Positions 37,451-46,207 of a DNA stretch of 64,000 bases are shown here, one piece after another. A program made the position numbers and the translations under genes. The DNA comes from Acidimicrobiales bacterium. Its GTDB lineage: Bacteria; Actinomycetota; Acidimicrobiia; Acidimicrobiales; Aldehydirespiratoraceae. The DNA lies in the NCBI GenBank assembly GCA_029246685.1, contig JAQWMR010000010.1, positions 310,001 to 374,000 on the forward strand, in the 5' to 3' direction. The notes under the pieces were generated by a model. It saw only the letters and a list, made by a program, of their open reading frames with translations. It was not told where the DNA came from and did no database searches. Within the stretch, counting starts at the first letter, position 1. The number at the start of each line of letters is the position of its first letter.

Positions 37451-38009
37451 CGGCCGAGGCGAGCACCCTCGTGAACGCCTCCCGTCCGTCCTCGATGTAG
37501 TGCATGCCGTCGAGGAACAGGTCTCCGCTGAACCGTTCGTCGATCACGATGACATCGTCGGCTCCGCTTTCCTCGAGGAGCGTGGTGGCGTCGGAGAGGT
37601 ACTGATCCATGCCGCCCGGCTGCTCCTCAACGAATACCGGGTTGGGTGGGATGACGAACATCACCACACGCCAGCCGTCGGCCTGAAGTCTGGCGACGGT
37701 GGCCTCGATCGGCGCGGCACGATCGAAGCACGGCTCTTCCGGCTCGATCGTCACGCCGACCGCGTCCCGGTGGCGTTGCAGGAGGTCTGGCCGCGGCTCG
37801 GTCCAGGTCACGTCTCCGCCGCGATTCTCGATGACACTGTCGACGTCGATATCGGCGAGGATCGCCGTGTCGCCGTATGTCTGGTCGCCGATCGGTCCGA
37901 GCAGGTGGTCCCAGCGGGTGCGGGCGTCCTCTCCGATGATGCCGGTGAAGGCGCCGCGGCGGATGGTGGATGCGAAGGTCGAGTCCCTGTTCCGTCTGCC
38001 TACTACCGA
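37434..38009 (-). pseudogene. 3' remnant of an SGNH-hydrolase-like gene
   Basis: The frame is open from 38009 to the stop at 37434 (about 191 codons), but an in-frame TAG lies at 38010-38012. The only start codon available is GTG 37811, which gives 125 residues. The C-terminal segment SGDLFLDGMHYIEDGREAFT has the D-x-x-H of the SGNH/GDSL catalytic block V; the central part (WRVVMFVIPPNPVFVEEQ, SGADDVIVIDERF) fits the same fold. The N-terminal Gly-Asp-Ser block and any membrane anchor are missing. It overlaps the end of leuS by 17 bases and follows the MFS gene. I read it as a truncated gene, probably of an exported esterase; a short functional protein is less likely. Confidence 0.55.
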
Positions 38010-38019
38010 CTACGGACTG

Positions 38020-39300
38020 TCACTGTATTGACTCGCTTGGTGGCAATGAAAGCTCGGCGGCTCTGGCGGGCCCGGGCGGGTGCGGCGCTCGGAGAGCGAA
38101 CGCGACGCACATCGCAGCCGGAATCACGGCCCACAGCGAGGCTGTGGGCCGGTATCCGCCGGTCGCCAGTTCGGTCAGTGAGAACGCGAACGGTCCGGCG
38201 GCGGAGGCCATCACGCCGACGAATGAAAGTGAGCCCTGGATCGCGCCGAGGTTGCGGACCCCGAACCACGCGGGCGTCAGCGTGGACGAGATGCTCCGCG
38301 ACGCCCCGCCTGTCACCCCCAGCAGGACGGCATAGCCGATGACCGTCGGGGTCGACGACGCCGTGCCCGCGACCACGAGCGTGACCGCGAGCAGTCCGGC
38401 CTGGACCGGCGGACCGAAACGGGTGCCGAATCGGTCGAGGGCGTAGCCAGTGAGCGGTGAGGCGATCGTGGAGCCGATCACCTGCGGGAGAAAGAACGCC
38501 GCGGCCTCTCCACTGGAGAAGCCGGATTCGCCGAGCAGCGCGACCTGGTGGAAGTTGAGGCCGGTGATCAGCATCGAGACGGAGGCACTCGAACTCGCCA
38601 GCACCCAGAAGTCGTAGCGGCGGATCACCTCGTGTCGTTCGAATCCCCAGACGGTGTCCTGTCCCTCGTCGCCGCTGGGAGGCAGACCGTCGACGCGCTG
38701 ACCAACGGTGCTCGGCCGGTCGATCATGCCGAACCAGGCGATCGGCAGCACGAGCGTGGCGACGACTCCTGCGGCGATGAGCCAGGCCTCACGCCATCCG
38801 ATCTCCTCGATGACCGTGTTCAGCCCAACGGGAACGAGCGCCATCAGCCCGGCCGACACGGTCACCGCGATGCTGATCGCCGTACCGCGTCGCCGCTCGA
38901 ACCAGAGCTGAATCGACATCATGCTGACGAGCGAGAGTGACCCCTGGCCGAGCATGCGAATGAACACGAAGCCGGCGGTGAGGCTGACGATTCCCTGGAC
39001 GCCCGACATCGCTGCCAACGCGAGCGAGAAGAGCGCCGCGATAAGGGTCATGGACCGGCGCACGCCGAACCGGTCGACGAGTCGCCCCACCGTGGGAAGG
39101 GCGAGTGAGCCCGACAATGTGCCCACGAGGTACCCGGCGGTGATCCACGACTTCTCGAGGTCGAGATCGGCCGCAAAGTGGTCGATGAAGACCGAGACGC
39201 CGATCGTCTGACCGGGGCCGGTCAGCGCCATGGTGATCGTGGCGAGCCCAACGATCCGCCACCCGGAGAACGGAGCGCTCCGCTCGGGCGACGTCGGCAT
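38020..39300 (-). CDS. MFS transporter (monocarboxylate/oxalate-type)
   Basis: A 426-residue 12-span transporter. Helix 2-3 loop GRLVDRFGVRRSMTLIAA is the MFS signature, and the second half has GYALDRFGTRFGPPVQAG. The N-terminus FSGWRIVGLATITMALTGPG resembles monocarboxylate or oxalate:formate antiporter-like MFS members; the substrate is not evident. Start ATG 39300 is preferred over upstream ATGs at 39324 and 39342 because homology begins with GWRIVG and those overlap the divergent HAD gene. The stop lies at the edge of the SGNH remnant. Confidence 0.85.
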   Translation of the reverse strand: MPTSPERSAPFSGWRIVGLATITMALTGPGQTIGVSVFIDHFAADLDLEKSWITAGYLVGTLSGSLALPTVGRLVDRFGVRRSMTLIAALFSLALAAMSGVQGIVSLTAGFVFIRMLGQGSLSLVSMMSIQLWFERRRGTAISIAVTVSAGLMALVPVGLNTVIEEIGWREAWLIAAGVVATLVLPIAWFGMIDRPSTVGQRVDGLPPSGDEGQDTVWGFERHEVIRRYDFWVLASSSASVSMLITGLNFHQVALLGESGFSSGEAAAFFLPQVIGSTIASPLTGYALDRFGTRFGPPVQAGLLAVTLVVAGTASSTPTVIGYAVLLGVTGGASRSISSTLTPAWFGVRNLGAIQGSLSFVGVMASAAGPFAFSLTELATGGYRPTASLWAVIPAAMCVAFALRAPHPPGPARAAELSLPPSESIQ

Positions 39301-39322
39301 CGGGGCAGTGTACGGTCCCGCC

Positions 39323-40051
39323 ATGATCTCCCCCGACCGCATCGATGCCGTCGTGTTCGATATGGGCGGCGTGTTCGCCGTCCCGGCGCCGGGCCCCGTG
39401 TCGGAGCTGGTCGGCGCGGCCGGGGTCGAGATCGAACTCGACGACGCCGCGGCCCGTCTCGCCCACTACGCGGGTGTCGCCGCGCTCACGGGTGCGCTCG
39501 TCGACGGCGAGGTCCGCGAGACTGATCCGGCCGTATGGGATGCCTACGACCGCGCGTACTTCGGCTCCGCCGGCCTCGCGGGTGAGGCGCTCGGCACCGC
39601 GGTCGTCGCCCGCCACGCCGCTCGGATCAGCGGCGACAGCGCCGCGATCTGGAGCCATGTGTTGGTCGAGAACCGCGAGGCCTTCGCCCGCATCAGCGAG
39701 CGTCGCCCCACCGCGATCGTCACCAACAACAACGGCACCGCCGAACAGCAGTGCCTCGACATGAAGATCTGCCAGCTCGGCGCCGGCCCGCTCCCGCAGG
39801 TCGCCGCGATCGTCGACAGCACGGTGATCGGAATCGCCAAGCCTGACCCGGCGATCTTCTCGCCTGCCCTCGACGCGCTCGGCACCGACGCGGGCCGCAC
39901 GCTCTACGTGGGCGACACCGTCCACACCGATGTTCGTGGCGCCACGGCAGCCGGTATGCCTGTTGTCCAGCTCGATCCGTTCGATTTCCACGACTCGCAC
40001 GACCATTGGCGTCTGCCCGACGTCGTCGCGCTCGCCGAGCACCTCGCGTGA
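39323..40051 (+). CDS. HAD superfamily (IA) hydrolase
   Basis: A 242-residue phosphatase-like protein. Motif I is VVFDMGGVF (nucleophile Asp, with Gly-Gly in the usual HAD-IA form), motif II is TAIVTNNNG, and motif IV is LYVGDTVHTDVRGATAAGMP, a classic subfamily IA ending. The helical cap lies between residues ~20 and 110. It probably dephosphorylates a small metabolite in the cytoplasm. ATG 39323 is 22 bp from the divergent MFS start. The stop overlaps the next start (GTGA). Confidence 0.87.
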   Translation: MISPDRIDAVVFDMGGVFAVPAPGPVSELVGAAGVEIELDDAAARLAHYAGVAALTGALVDGEVRETDPAVWDAYDRAYFGSAGLAGEALGTAVVARHAARISGDSAAIWSHVLVENREAFARISERRPTAIVTNNNGTAEQQCLDMKICQLGAGPLPQVAAIVDSTVIGIAKPDPAIFSPALDALGTDAGRTLYVGDTVHTDVRGATAAGMPVVQLDPFDFHDSHDHWRLPDVVALAEHLA

Positions 40052-41235
40052 CGGTTTCGATCCCGAAGGCCACCGCTCGTCGGATCGCGCTCGCGGCGCA
40101 GGGGTTCAGCGATCCACGCCCGTCCGGCCGCGTGGATCGCCGGCACCTTCGGCGGGTGATGGGTCGACTCCAGTTGCTGCAGCTCGACTCCGTGCCGGTC
40201 GTGATGCGGACTCAGTACATGCCGGGATTCTCCCGACTGGGGCCCTACGACCCGGATCTCCTCGATCGGATCGCGTACCGCGACGACGAATGGTTCGAGG
40301 CCTGGTGTCACGAGGCCTCGGTGCTTCCGGTCGTCGACGAACCGCTCCTGCGGTGGGCGAAAGCCCGGACCCGACGGGGTGAGACGTGGCGCAACCTCGC
40401 GAAGTTTGCCGAGGAGGACTCGGCCTACATCGCGGAGGTGCTTGCGCAAGTCAAGGAGCGTCCGCTCGCCCCCGGTGAGCTGAGCGACCCGCGGCGCCGT
40501 GAGGGCGAATGGTGGGGTGCCCGCTCGCTGGGTTCGACCGCGCTCGATTGGCTGTTTCGGATCGGTGAGGTCGGCATCCGACGGACACCCGGCTTCGTGA
40601 AGGAGTTCGACACAATCGAACGGATCGTGCCCGCGCAGATTCGCGCCATGCCCACGCCGTCCGAGGAGGAGGCTCATCGCGAGCTCCTCATGCGCGCCGC
40701 GACCAGCCTCGGCGTCGCTGCGGTGCCCGACCTCGTCGACTATCACCGCCTGCCGAAGGTGCCCGCGAAGGCCCGAGTCGCGGAACTCGTCGAGGACGGA
40801 CGGCTCATCGAGGCCGAGGTGGAGGGGTGGAACCGCCCGGCGCTGCTCCACCCCGACGCGGCACGACCTCGTTCGATCGGCGCATGCACACTCCTGTCGC
40901 CATTCGACCCGGTCACATGGTTCCGGGAGCGGGCATCACGTCTGTTCGACTTCGACTACAAGATCGAGATCTACACGCCCGCGAAGAAGCGGATCTACGG
41001 CTACTACGTGCTGCCGTTCCTCGTCGGCGACGAACTCGTCGGCCGCGTGGACCTGAAGACGGATCGCGCCGCCGGTGTCCTTCGGGTCATCGCCGCGTAC
41101 TCCGAGGAGAGTCAGGATCCCTGCCGCGTGGCGGAGGCTCTGCGGCCGGCGCTCGATGACCTCGCCACATTCGTCGGGACCGACTCCTGGGTTGTCGACG
41201 GCGCGAAGGGCGACGTTACTCCTCGTCTTCGGTGA
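40048..41235 (+). CDS. YcaQ/AlkX-type DNA glycosylase family protein (winged helix, HTH_42)
   Basis: A 395-residue member of the YcaQ family, DNA glycosylases that remove bulky or cross-linked alkylated bases. The Q-x-D catalytic motif appears as LLQLDSVPVV (about residues 48-57), the winged-helix region as EAHRELLMRAATSLGV, and the C-terminal signature as TLLSPFDPVTWFRERASRLF with IYGYYVLPFLVGDELVGRVDL. GTG 40048 overlaps the HAD stop. The last 20 bases overlap the convergent lytic-transglycosylase frame. Confidence 0.88.
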   Translation: MTVSIPKATARRIALAAQGFSDPRPSGRVDRRHLRRVMGRLQLLQLDSVPVVMRTQYMPGFSRLGPYDPDLLDRIAYRDDEWFEAWCHEASVLPVVDEPLLRWAKARTRRGETWRNLAKFAEEDSAYIAEVLAQVKERPLAPGELSDPRRREGEWWGARSLGSTALDWLFRIGEVGIRRTPGFVKEFDTIERIVPAQIRAMPTPSEEEAHRELLMRAATSLGVAAVPDLVDYHRLPKVPAKARVAELVEDGRLIEAEVEGWNRPALLHPDAARPRSIGACTLLSPFDPVTWFRERASRLFDFDYKIEIYTPAKKRIYGYYVLPFLVGDELVGRVDLKTDRAAGVLRVIAAYSEESQDPCRVAEALRPALDDLATFVGTDSWVVDGAKGDVTPRLR

Positions 41236-41806
41236 CCGGCTCCTCCGGCAACTCCTCGGGCAGCGGGATCCAGACGCCATACGGAATGTGCTGACGGAGC
41301 TCGTCGTCGCCCTCGAACTCAGGGAGACGGAGTCGTTGGTTGCGGTCGAGCGCGGCCTTCACCGAGTTCACGTATGCGCCCGCATGGTTGTAGCCGAAGA
41401 CGGCGACCCACCAGTTGTCCCAGTGGCGCTGCGAGCCGTAGTTACAGAGATACGCGGCGGCTGTGAGCGCGGCGTCGTCGATGTCCTGGGGGTCGCGGTC
41501 GCCATCCTCATCAGCGTCGATCTGCCATGACTCCCAGGCCTCCGGGATGAACTGCATCGGACCCACGGCACGGTCGAAGTTGGGGTCGTCGTCGTAGCGC
41601 CCGTCGTCGGTGTCGGTCAGATAGGCCGTCGTGTGGCCATAGTTGTCGACCGTCTGCCCGTTCAGCGAGATCCCGATGAACGGATCGCCGGGGCGCCCGT
41701 CGAGATCCAGCCGTCCGTCGCCGAACTCGCCGTGGAGGCTCTCCACGGAGCCGATCGCCGCGATCGTGCGCCACGAGACATGGCAGTACGGCGATCGTTC
41801 GGTCAT
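41216..41806 (-). CDS. Lytic murein transglycosylase catalytic domain, split from its N-terminus by an in-frame TAG
   Basis: A 196-residue catalytic domain of the MltB/SLT type that cleaves peptidoglycan glycan strands. The catalytic Glu is in TIAAIGSVESLHG, and FDRAVGPMQFIPEAWESW, the Asp-rich ADEDGDRDPQDIDDAAL, AAAYLC and FGYNHAGAYVNSV follow in the family order. It has no signal peptide. The frame is continuous with the upstream 41825-42625 part: after TAG 41825-41827 it reads INAELAMTERSPY straight into this domain. Homologues usually have Ala-Tyr at the stop position, and TAC to TAG is one base. The internal ATG 41806 could start a cytoplasmic fragment, which would be useless for wall cleavage. 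It is probably one disrupted or read-through gene. Confidence 0.8.
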   Translation of the reverse strand: MTERSPYCHVSWRTIAAIGSVESLHGEFGDGRLDLDGRPGDPFIGISLNGQTVDNYGHTTAYLTDTDDGRYDDDPNFDRAVGPMQFIPEAWESWQIDADEDGDRDPQDIDDAALTAAAYLCNYGSQRHWDNWWVAVFGYNHAGAYVNSVKAALDRNQRLRLPEFEGDDELRQHIPYGVWIPLPEELPEEPVTEDEE

Positions 41807-41824
41807 CGCCAGCTCCGCGTTGAT

Positions 41825-42625
41825 CTAGGCGTTCAGCGCCCGCGGTGTCAGGCCGGGCTGACCGTTGATGTGGGGCAGGCTGTAGGCCGCGGCCGCGTCC
41901 GGGAGGAGCGATCGGACGAGACCGTCGAGCGCCTGGCGCTCGGTGGTGAGCGCCGCGGCATCGTCGACCAACACTGCGTGACGATCCTCGGTGTCGATAC
42001 GGTGCCGGACCGCGGCCTCCAGGACGGCGACGGCCAGTTCGAACTCAGTCTCCGCGGTGCGCCGCATCTCGAACAGCTCGTCGAGCGTGGCGTTCGTGAT
42101 GAGGAACTCGCGCTGCGCCGCTGTTAGCGCCTCGCCGTCGAGTCCGAGTACGGCATCGATCGTGTGGTCCGTGCCGGCGAACACCCGCACCGCGGCGGCT
42201 TGGGTCAGGGCGTGCATTCTCTCGAAGTGGGCCTCGGTGCGATTTCGGTCGATCTCGCGGGCCCGTTCCTCGTCGCGAGCGGCATCGAGGTTCGTCGCGG
42301 CGATCCGAAGTTCGGCGATGACCGCCTCGCGTTCCGTTGTCACGTTGCCGAGCCGGACGGCCGTCGTGGGCAGCGCCGCGACCGTGTCGCCTTCGTCGAG
42401 TCGGTACTCCACCGTGAGGTTGCGGGCGGCAGGGTGCAGATCGAGGACCGAGCGCCACGATGCGTCGAGCCCGACGCCGGCGAGAAGCCCGTCGACGGCC
42501 GTGCCGTCGACCGCAATCGCCTCGGCTTCGGGAAACTCTGCGGGCGCGTCGGCCTGCGCGCCGACAACCGTCGTCGAAACGACGACAAACAGGCCCAGCA
42601 GGAGCGACATCCCCGTGTACCGCAC
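41825..42625 (-). CDS. N-terminal signal/coiled-coil part of the split lytic transglycosylase gene
   Basis: 266 residues ending at TAG 41825-41827. It begins with a signal sequence (MSLLLGLFVVVSTTVVGAQA), followed by a helical region rich in Ala, Glu and Arg (about 90-230; long stretches compatible with coiled coil) and the linker SLPHINGQPGLTPRALNA, where the TAG falls. Start GTG 42625 is chosen for GGAGAGGG just upstream; ATG 42610 is the alternative. Its likely role is to export and position the peptidoglycan hydrolase that follows in the same frame. It is divergent from the flavin-barrel-like gene. Confidence 0.7.
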   Translation of the reverse strand: MRYTGMSLLLGLFVVVSTTVVGAQADAPAEFPEAEAIAVDGTAVDGLLAGVGLDASWRSVLDLHPAARNLTVEYRLDEGDTVAALPTTAVRLGNVTTEREAVIAELRIAATNLDAARDEERAREIDRNRTEAHFERMHALTQAAAVRVFAGTDHTIDAVLGLDGEALTAAQREFLITNATLDELFEMRRTAETEFELAVAVLEAAVRHRIDTEDRHAVLVDDAAALTTERQALDGLVRSLLPDAAAAYSLPHINGQPGLTPRALNA

Positions 42626-42684
42626 AATCCCTCTCCATCGGCACGTCGAGGCCCAGGCAAAAGTGCTCCTGCTACGTTTCTGCC

Positions 42685-43011
42685 GTGAGCGTGCAGGTTC
42701 CCCTCGACGATTTGGCAGCCGTTGCTGCCGACTACGGGCCGACGGCGTACGTGCTGATCGGCGCGGCCGAGGGCCCGCCACGGGTGACGCATTCGGAGGC
42801 GCAGTTTCTCGAAGGCCTGATCGAGGTGTCGATCGGACGCCGCGCGACAGCCGCTCTCGCCGCGAATCCGACCGCGTGTTTGCTGTGGCCGGCGCCGGAA
42901 ACCGATGCGATGAGCCTCATCGTCGATGTGGTCCTGGTCGGCGGTGCGCCGGCCGATGGCGGGGTCACCCGGTTCGATCCGGTCGGCGCCGTGCGGCACC
43001 GCCCGGCCTGA
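42685..43011 (+). CDS. Pyridoxamine-5'-phosphate-oxidase-like split-barrel protein
   Basis: A 108-residue small protein. The pattern VTHSEAQFLEGLIEVSIGRR, then ALAANPTACLLWPAPE and MSLIVDVVLVGG, resembles the FMN-binding split-barrel fold of actinobacterial pyridoxamine-oxidase-like proteins, where a conserved strand with LLWP lies at the cofactor. The reaction is unknown. Start GTG 42685 is supported by the N-terminal homology; upstream in-frame residues are Arg-rich shadow. It converges on the small lipoprotein gene with a 1-base gap. Confidence 0.6.
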   Translation: MSVQVPLDDLAAVAADYGPTAYVLIGAAEGPPRVTHSEAQFLEGLIEVSIGRRATAALAANPTACLLWPAPETDAMSLIVDVVLVGGAPADGGVTRFDPVGAVRHRPA

Positions 43012-43012
43012 G

Positions 43013-43273
43013 CTACTGGTCGACCACCGCCGGGTACGACGGCGCGGGGCGGACCGGCGCCGTCGGGTAGTTGGGGTCCAACGGGTCGAGCGGCGCGGCG
43101 ATGGTGGTCGTTGTGGTGGTGCTGGTCGAGTCTGTGGTCGTGGTCGAACCCGAGGTCGATGTCGGGGGAGTGGACGTCGATGTCGTGGACGTCGGCGCAG
43201 GCGTGTCGCCGTCGCTTGCGCAGCCGGCGAGGGCCATCACGGCGGCGACGGAAACAACGAGCGCTCGGATCAC
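43013..43273 (-). CDS. Small Thr/Ser-rich lipoprotein
   Basis: An 86-residue protein with signal and lipobox (VVSVAAVMALAGCAS), then a ~35-residue linker made almost only of Thr and Ser, then a short Pro-rich tail (LDPNYPTAPVRPAPSYP). It has no folded domain that I recognise; it looks like a surface-exposed stalk. GTG 43273 overlaps the stop of the upstream VOC gene. The low-complexity repeat (about 43090-43195) is the most repetitive stretch of the window. Confidence 0.65.
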   Translation of the reverse strand: MIRALVVSVAAVMALAGCASDGDTPAPTSTTSTSTPPTSTSGSTTTTDSTSTTTTTTIAAPLDPLDPNYPTAPVRPAPSYPAVVDQ

Positions 43274-43899
43274 GAGCGGGGATGCGGCGACATCAACGCG
43301 ATCGGCACGGAGATCCCGAGCTCGCGGGTGCGGACGGTTGCGATTCGACGACCATGCTGGACGGCGGGCTTGACGGTGCCGAGGGAATCGCCGAGCGCGC
43401 TCGCCGCGGCGTCCAGGTCGTCGCACGTGAGGGCGAGTCCCCAGATCACCGCCGGTCCCTCGCCGTGCGCTGCATCGTCTCCGGCGAGCTCGAGGATCAC
43501 GGAGCCGAGCCAGAAGAACGCCTGGCGGCGGGTGGCGCCACCCATCTCGAACGTGCGGGTTCGGCGGTGTTCGAGCCCAGCGGCTTCCAGTGCGGCCGTG
43601 GTGCGATCCATGTCCGGGCTCATGGCCACGAGATGGTCGAACCCGGTCACGTGGTTCCGGTGAGTGGGTGGAGCGGGCGCAGGCGGAGCAGTGCCAGAGA
43701 ACGGCATCCCGTCGATCTGCATGTCGATGCCGTCGACGGCGACATCGACGAAGCCGGAGGGGTCGCCGGCTCCGGTGAGCTCCACCGTTGTATCGGCGAT
43801 TCGGGTGACGCCGTCCGTGACGGTGAAGCCGGCTTCGGTCCACGCGTCCGGATCATCAGCCACCCGGATCGACAACAGCTGGTGTGGGTGCTCGGTCAC
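43270..43899 (-). CDS. VOC (glyoxalase-like) family protein
   Basis: A 209-residue protein with glyoxalase-like halves: SIRVADDPDAWTEAGFTV with VTRIADTTVELTG at the N-terminus, and VTGFDHLVAMSPDMDRTTAA followed by RQAFFWLGSVILELAG in the second half. Family members bind metal and isomerise or cleave small molecules; the metal ligands are not complete enough here to predict an activity. Its stop overlaps the lipoprotein start. It is divergent from the thioesterase gene with a ~64-bp gap. Confidence 0.72.
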   Translation of the reverse strand: MTEHPHQLLSIRVADDPDAWTEAGFTVTDGVTRIADTTVELTGAGDPSGFVDVAVDGIDMQIDGMPFSGTAPPAPAPPTHRNHVTGFDHLVAMSPDMDRTTAALEAAGLEHRRTRTFEMGGATRRQAFFWLGSVILELAGDDAAHGEGPAVIWGLALTCDDLDAAASALGDSLGTVKPAVQHGRRIATVRTRELGISVPIALMSPHPRS

Positions 43900-43963
43900 G
43901 GGCGCGATCGTGACACGTCGCGACAGCCCGCGCCGTCACCGCGGCTCGCTAGGGTTCGCCTCC

Positions 43964-44794
43964 GTGAGTGGTGCGATCACCGACTTCGTCGGCCTCTTCG
44001 ACATGGCGGCCCATGGGCCCGATGTCTGGGTGGGCCCCAGCGCCCGCTACCCGTGGGGGCGCGTCTATGGGGGTCAGGTCGCGGCCCAGGGCTTGTGGGT
44101 GGCCGCGCAGACCGTCCCCGAGGACTACGCCCCGCACTCCCTCCATGCGTACTTCATCCGCGGTGGCGACTTCGACGAGCCGATCCGATTCGAGGTCGAC
44201 CGCATCCGCGACGGACGATCCTTTGTCACGCGTCGCGTCGTGGCCCGCCAATCGAGCGGCGCAATCCTGAACTTGTCGGCGTCATTCCAGCTGCAGGAGG
44301 ACGCGGCGGATGCGACTGCGATCTCGGTGCCCGCCCCGGTGCCGCCCGTTGATGAGCTCAACGACGACAGCTGGAGCCCGCTGCTCGAACGACGGCCTGT
44401 TCCACGCGACGAAGAACGAGCCCGGGCCTGGATCCGCGTGCCGGGCCCGCTGCCGGATGATCCGTTGATCCACGTGCTCGCCCACGTCTTCGCCAGCGAC
44501 GACATGGCGACGGAGGCCGTCGAGCTCGAACATCCGAGCGGCCGGCCCGACTGGCACAACGACGACGGCTCGTGGGACGCCCACGACCATCCCTACATGG
44601 GTGCGTCGCTCGACCACACGGTCTGGTTCCACCGGTGGGCCCGCGGCGATGAATGGTGTCTGCACGACATGCGTAGCTCGGGCGTCTACGGCGCCCGCGG
44701 GCTCTCGTTCGGCGACATCTGGTCCGCGGATGGCCTCCACATCGCGTCGATGGCGCAGGAAGTGCTTCTGCGCGAAGTCGATCGGAAGGGTTAG
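43964..44794 (+). CDS. Acyl-CoA thioesterase, TesB-like double hot-dog
   Basis: A 276-residue TesB-family protein. The first hot-dog carries YPWGRVYGGQVAAQGLWVAA and SLHAYFIRGGDFDEPI, and the second carries MGASLDHTVWFHR and WCLHDMRSSGVYGARGLS. Both are the usual places of substrate-binding and catalytic Asp/Gln/Thr residues. It hydrolyses acyl-CoA to free acid and CoA; chain-length preference is unknown. The GTG start follows the divergent VOC gene. The NUDIX gene starts 9 bases after the stop, so they form an operon. Confidence 0.88.
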   Translation: MSGAITDFVGLFDMAAHGPDVWVGPSARYPWGRVYGGQVAAQGLWVAAQTVPEDYAPHSLHAYFIRGGDFDEPIRFEVDRIRDGRSFVTRRVVARQSSGAILNLSASFQLQEDAADATAISVPAPVPPVDELNDDSWSPLLERRPVPRDEERARAWIRVPGPLPDDPLIHVLAHVFASDDMATEAVELEHPSGRPDWHNDDGSWDAHDHPYMGASLDHTVWFHRWARGDEWCLHDMRSSGVYGARGLSFGDIWSADGLHIASMAQEVLLREVDRKG

Positions 44795-44803
44795 GTTCCC
44801 CCG

Positions 44804-45316
44804 ATGTCGTTCTCCTTTCGCCGCCCGGCCGCGCGCACGGTCCTGCTCGACCGTGAGAACCGAATCTTTCTCATTCGGGCTGAGGATCCGGTCGATCCGT
44901 ACAAGCCCGAGTGGTGGGAGATCCCCGGCGGCGGGATGGGGCGAGGCGAAAAGTCCGGCCACGCCGCGCTGCGAGAGCTACACGAGGAAACCGGCATTCC
45001 CAACGTCGAGATGGGCCCCTGCGTGTGGGTGCAGCAGACGGAATACACCTTCGCCGGGTATCACTTCGAGAGCGACGACCACATCCACGTCGCCTGGTGC
45101 GACGGCGGCGAGTACGACCCGAAGGGGCTCGAGGCGCTGGAGGCCGCCGCGTTCCAGGGTGCTGAGTGGTGGACGCTCGAGGATCTGCTCGCCAACGACG
45201 AACCCACCGTGCCCGTGCGGCTCCGTGAGTTCCTGCCGGCGCTGATCGCGGGGGAGATCCCCGACGAGCCGATCGACATCACCCCGCCGCCCGAGCAGGG
45301 CGGCCGGGTCACCTGA
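44804..45316 (+). CDS. NUDIX hydrolase
   Basis: A 170-residue NUDIX protein. The box is complete: GGGMGRGEKSGHAALRELHEETGI fits G-x5-E-x7-REUXEEXGU (given here in parts: GGGMGRGEKSG, then AALRELHEETGI). It hydrolyses a nucleoside diphosphate linked to another group, such as 8-oxo-dGTP, ADP-ribose or a nucleotide sugar; the residues outside the box do not decide between them. The stop directly abuts the convergent TetR gene. Confidence 0.9.
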   Translation: MSFSFRRPAARTVLLDRENRIFLIRAEDPVDPYKPEWWEIPGGGMGRGEKSGHAALRELHEETGIPNVEMGPCVWVQQTEYTFAGYHFESDDHIHVAWCDGGEYDPKGLEALEAAAFQGAEWWTLEDLLANDEPTVPVRLREFLPALIAGEIPDEPIDITPPPEQGGRVT

Positions 45317-45901
45317 TCAGGGTCGTCGGCCTCGCAGGCCGAGCCACGCGAGATCAGCGACGCGACGCGCCAATGCGTCGACGTCTCCGGAAGCTCCTCT
45401 GGCGATCCAGTGGCGTCCGGTCGCCTCGGCGAGCCCGAGGATGCCGCGGGCGAGCATCAACCGCTCGTCGGACGCAAGATGCTCGATGTCGATCAGAGCG
45501 GCGATGAAGTCAGCGAGCAGTCCCTCGACCTCAGCGACCGCCCGGGCGAACTCGGGGTCCGTTCGCACGCCTTCGCCGAACAGCAGGCGGAACTCGTCGG
45601 GGTGATCGGCCACGAAGTCGAAGTACGCGGCGAATCCGTCGATGACCATGTCCTGACCGGAGCCGGCGGTGGCGGTCGCTGCGCCCACCGCTTCGGTGAG
45701 GCCGGTGCCGACGGAACGGAGGAGCTCCAAGAAGAGCTCTCGTTTCGATGAGAAGTGCTGATATAGAACCGGCTTGGTCACGCCCGCCTCTGTCGCGACG
45801 GCTTCCATGGTCGCCGTCTGGAACCCGTCCGCGGCAAACACGGTCAGCGCGGCGTCGAGCAGCTGAACCCGTCGTTCGGCTGCCGGGAGGCGGACGGTCA
45901 T
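45317..45901 (-). CDS. TetR family transcriptional regulator
   Basis: A 194-residue regulator with the TetR DNA-binding domain at the N-terminus: RRVQLLDAALTVFAADGFQ, then the helix-turn-helix TMEAVATEAGVTKPVLYQHF and SSKRELFLELL. The C-terminal all-helical part binds an unknown ligand. Target genes are not clear. The neighbouring small membrane protein is divergent in neither direction, but a short gap upstream (45902-45928) may hold the operator. Confidence 0.9.
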   Translation of the reverse strand: MTVRLPAAERRVQLLDAALTVFAADGFQTATMEAVATEAGVTKPVLYQHFSSKRELFLELLRSVGTGLTEAVGAATATAGSGQDMVIDGFAAYFDFVADHPDEFRLLFGEGVRTDPEFARAVAEVEGLLADFIAALIDIEHLASDERLMLARGILGLAEATGRHWIARGASGDVDALARRVADLAWLGLRGRRP

Positions 45902-45928
45902 GGCGGCACCCTATCGAGCGCGGCCCGA

Positions 45929-46207
45929 TCAGTTGATTTCGCGACCGTGCTCGAGATCGTCTCGCACCGCGGCCTTGATCGCGTACCCACCGATGATTGC
46001 GGGCGCCAGAAACGCCGATCCGGCGATGAGGCCCACCAGAGCAAGGGTGGAAACGAGGTCCGTGAAGCTCGTGAGAAGACCGATCGTGAACACGACGATC
46101 GCCATCCCGTAGAGGGAGTAGCCGATGCGTTGGCCGATATCGACGACCCGTTGCGCCTTGGCTCGGCGAATCAGCACGGGGTCGGGCGAGGCGGTCATCG
46201 ACGTCAC
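45929..46207 (-). CDS. Small two-span membrane protein
   Basis: A 92-residue protein with two clear membrane spans (GYSLYGMAIVVFTIGLLTSF and ALVGLIAGSAFLAPAIIGGY), a basic cytoplasmic N-terminus (IRRAKAQRVVDIG) and a charged C-terminus. It is conserved in style with small actinobacterial membrane proteins of unknown function. Its start overlaps the stop of the glycosyltransferase, so it is cotranscribed with it. Confidence 0.7.
   Translation of the reverse strand: MTSMTASPDPVLIRRAKAQRVVDIGQRIGYSLYGMAIVVFTIGLLTSFTDLVSTLALVGLIAGSAFLAPAIIGGYAIKAAVRDDLEHGREIN

Noticed and set aside
43090..43195. Low-complexity tract as a tandem repeat or CRISPR-like element
   Set aside because: It is the codons of a Thr/Ser-rich lipoprotein linker with no regular spacer structure.
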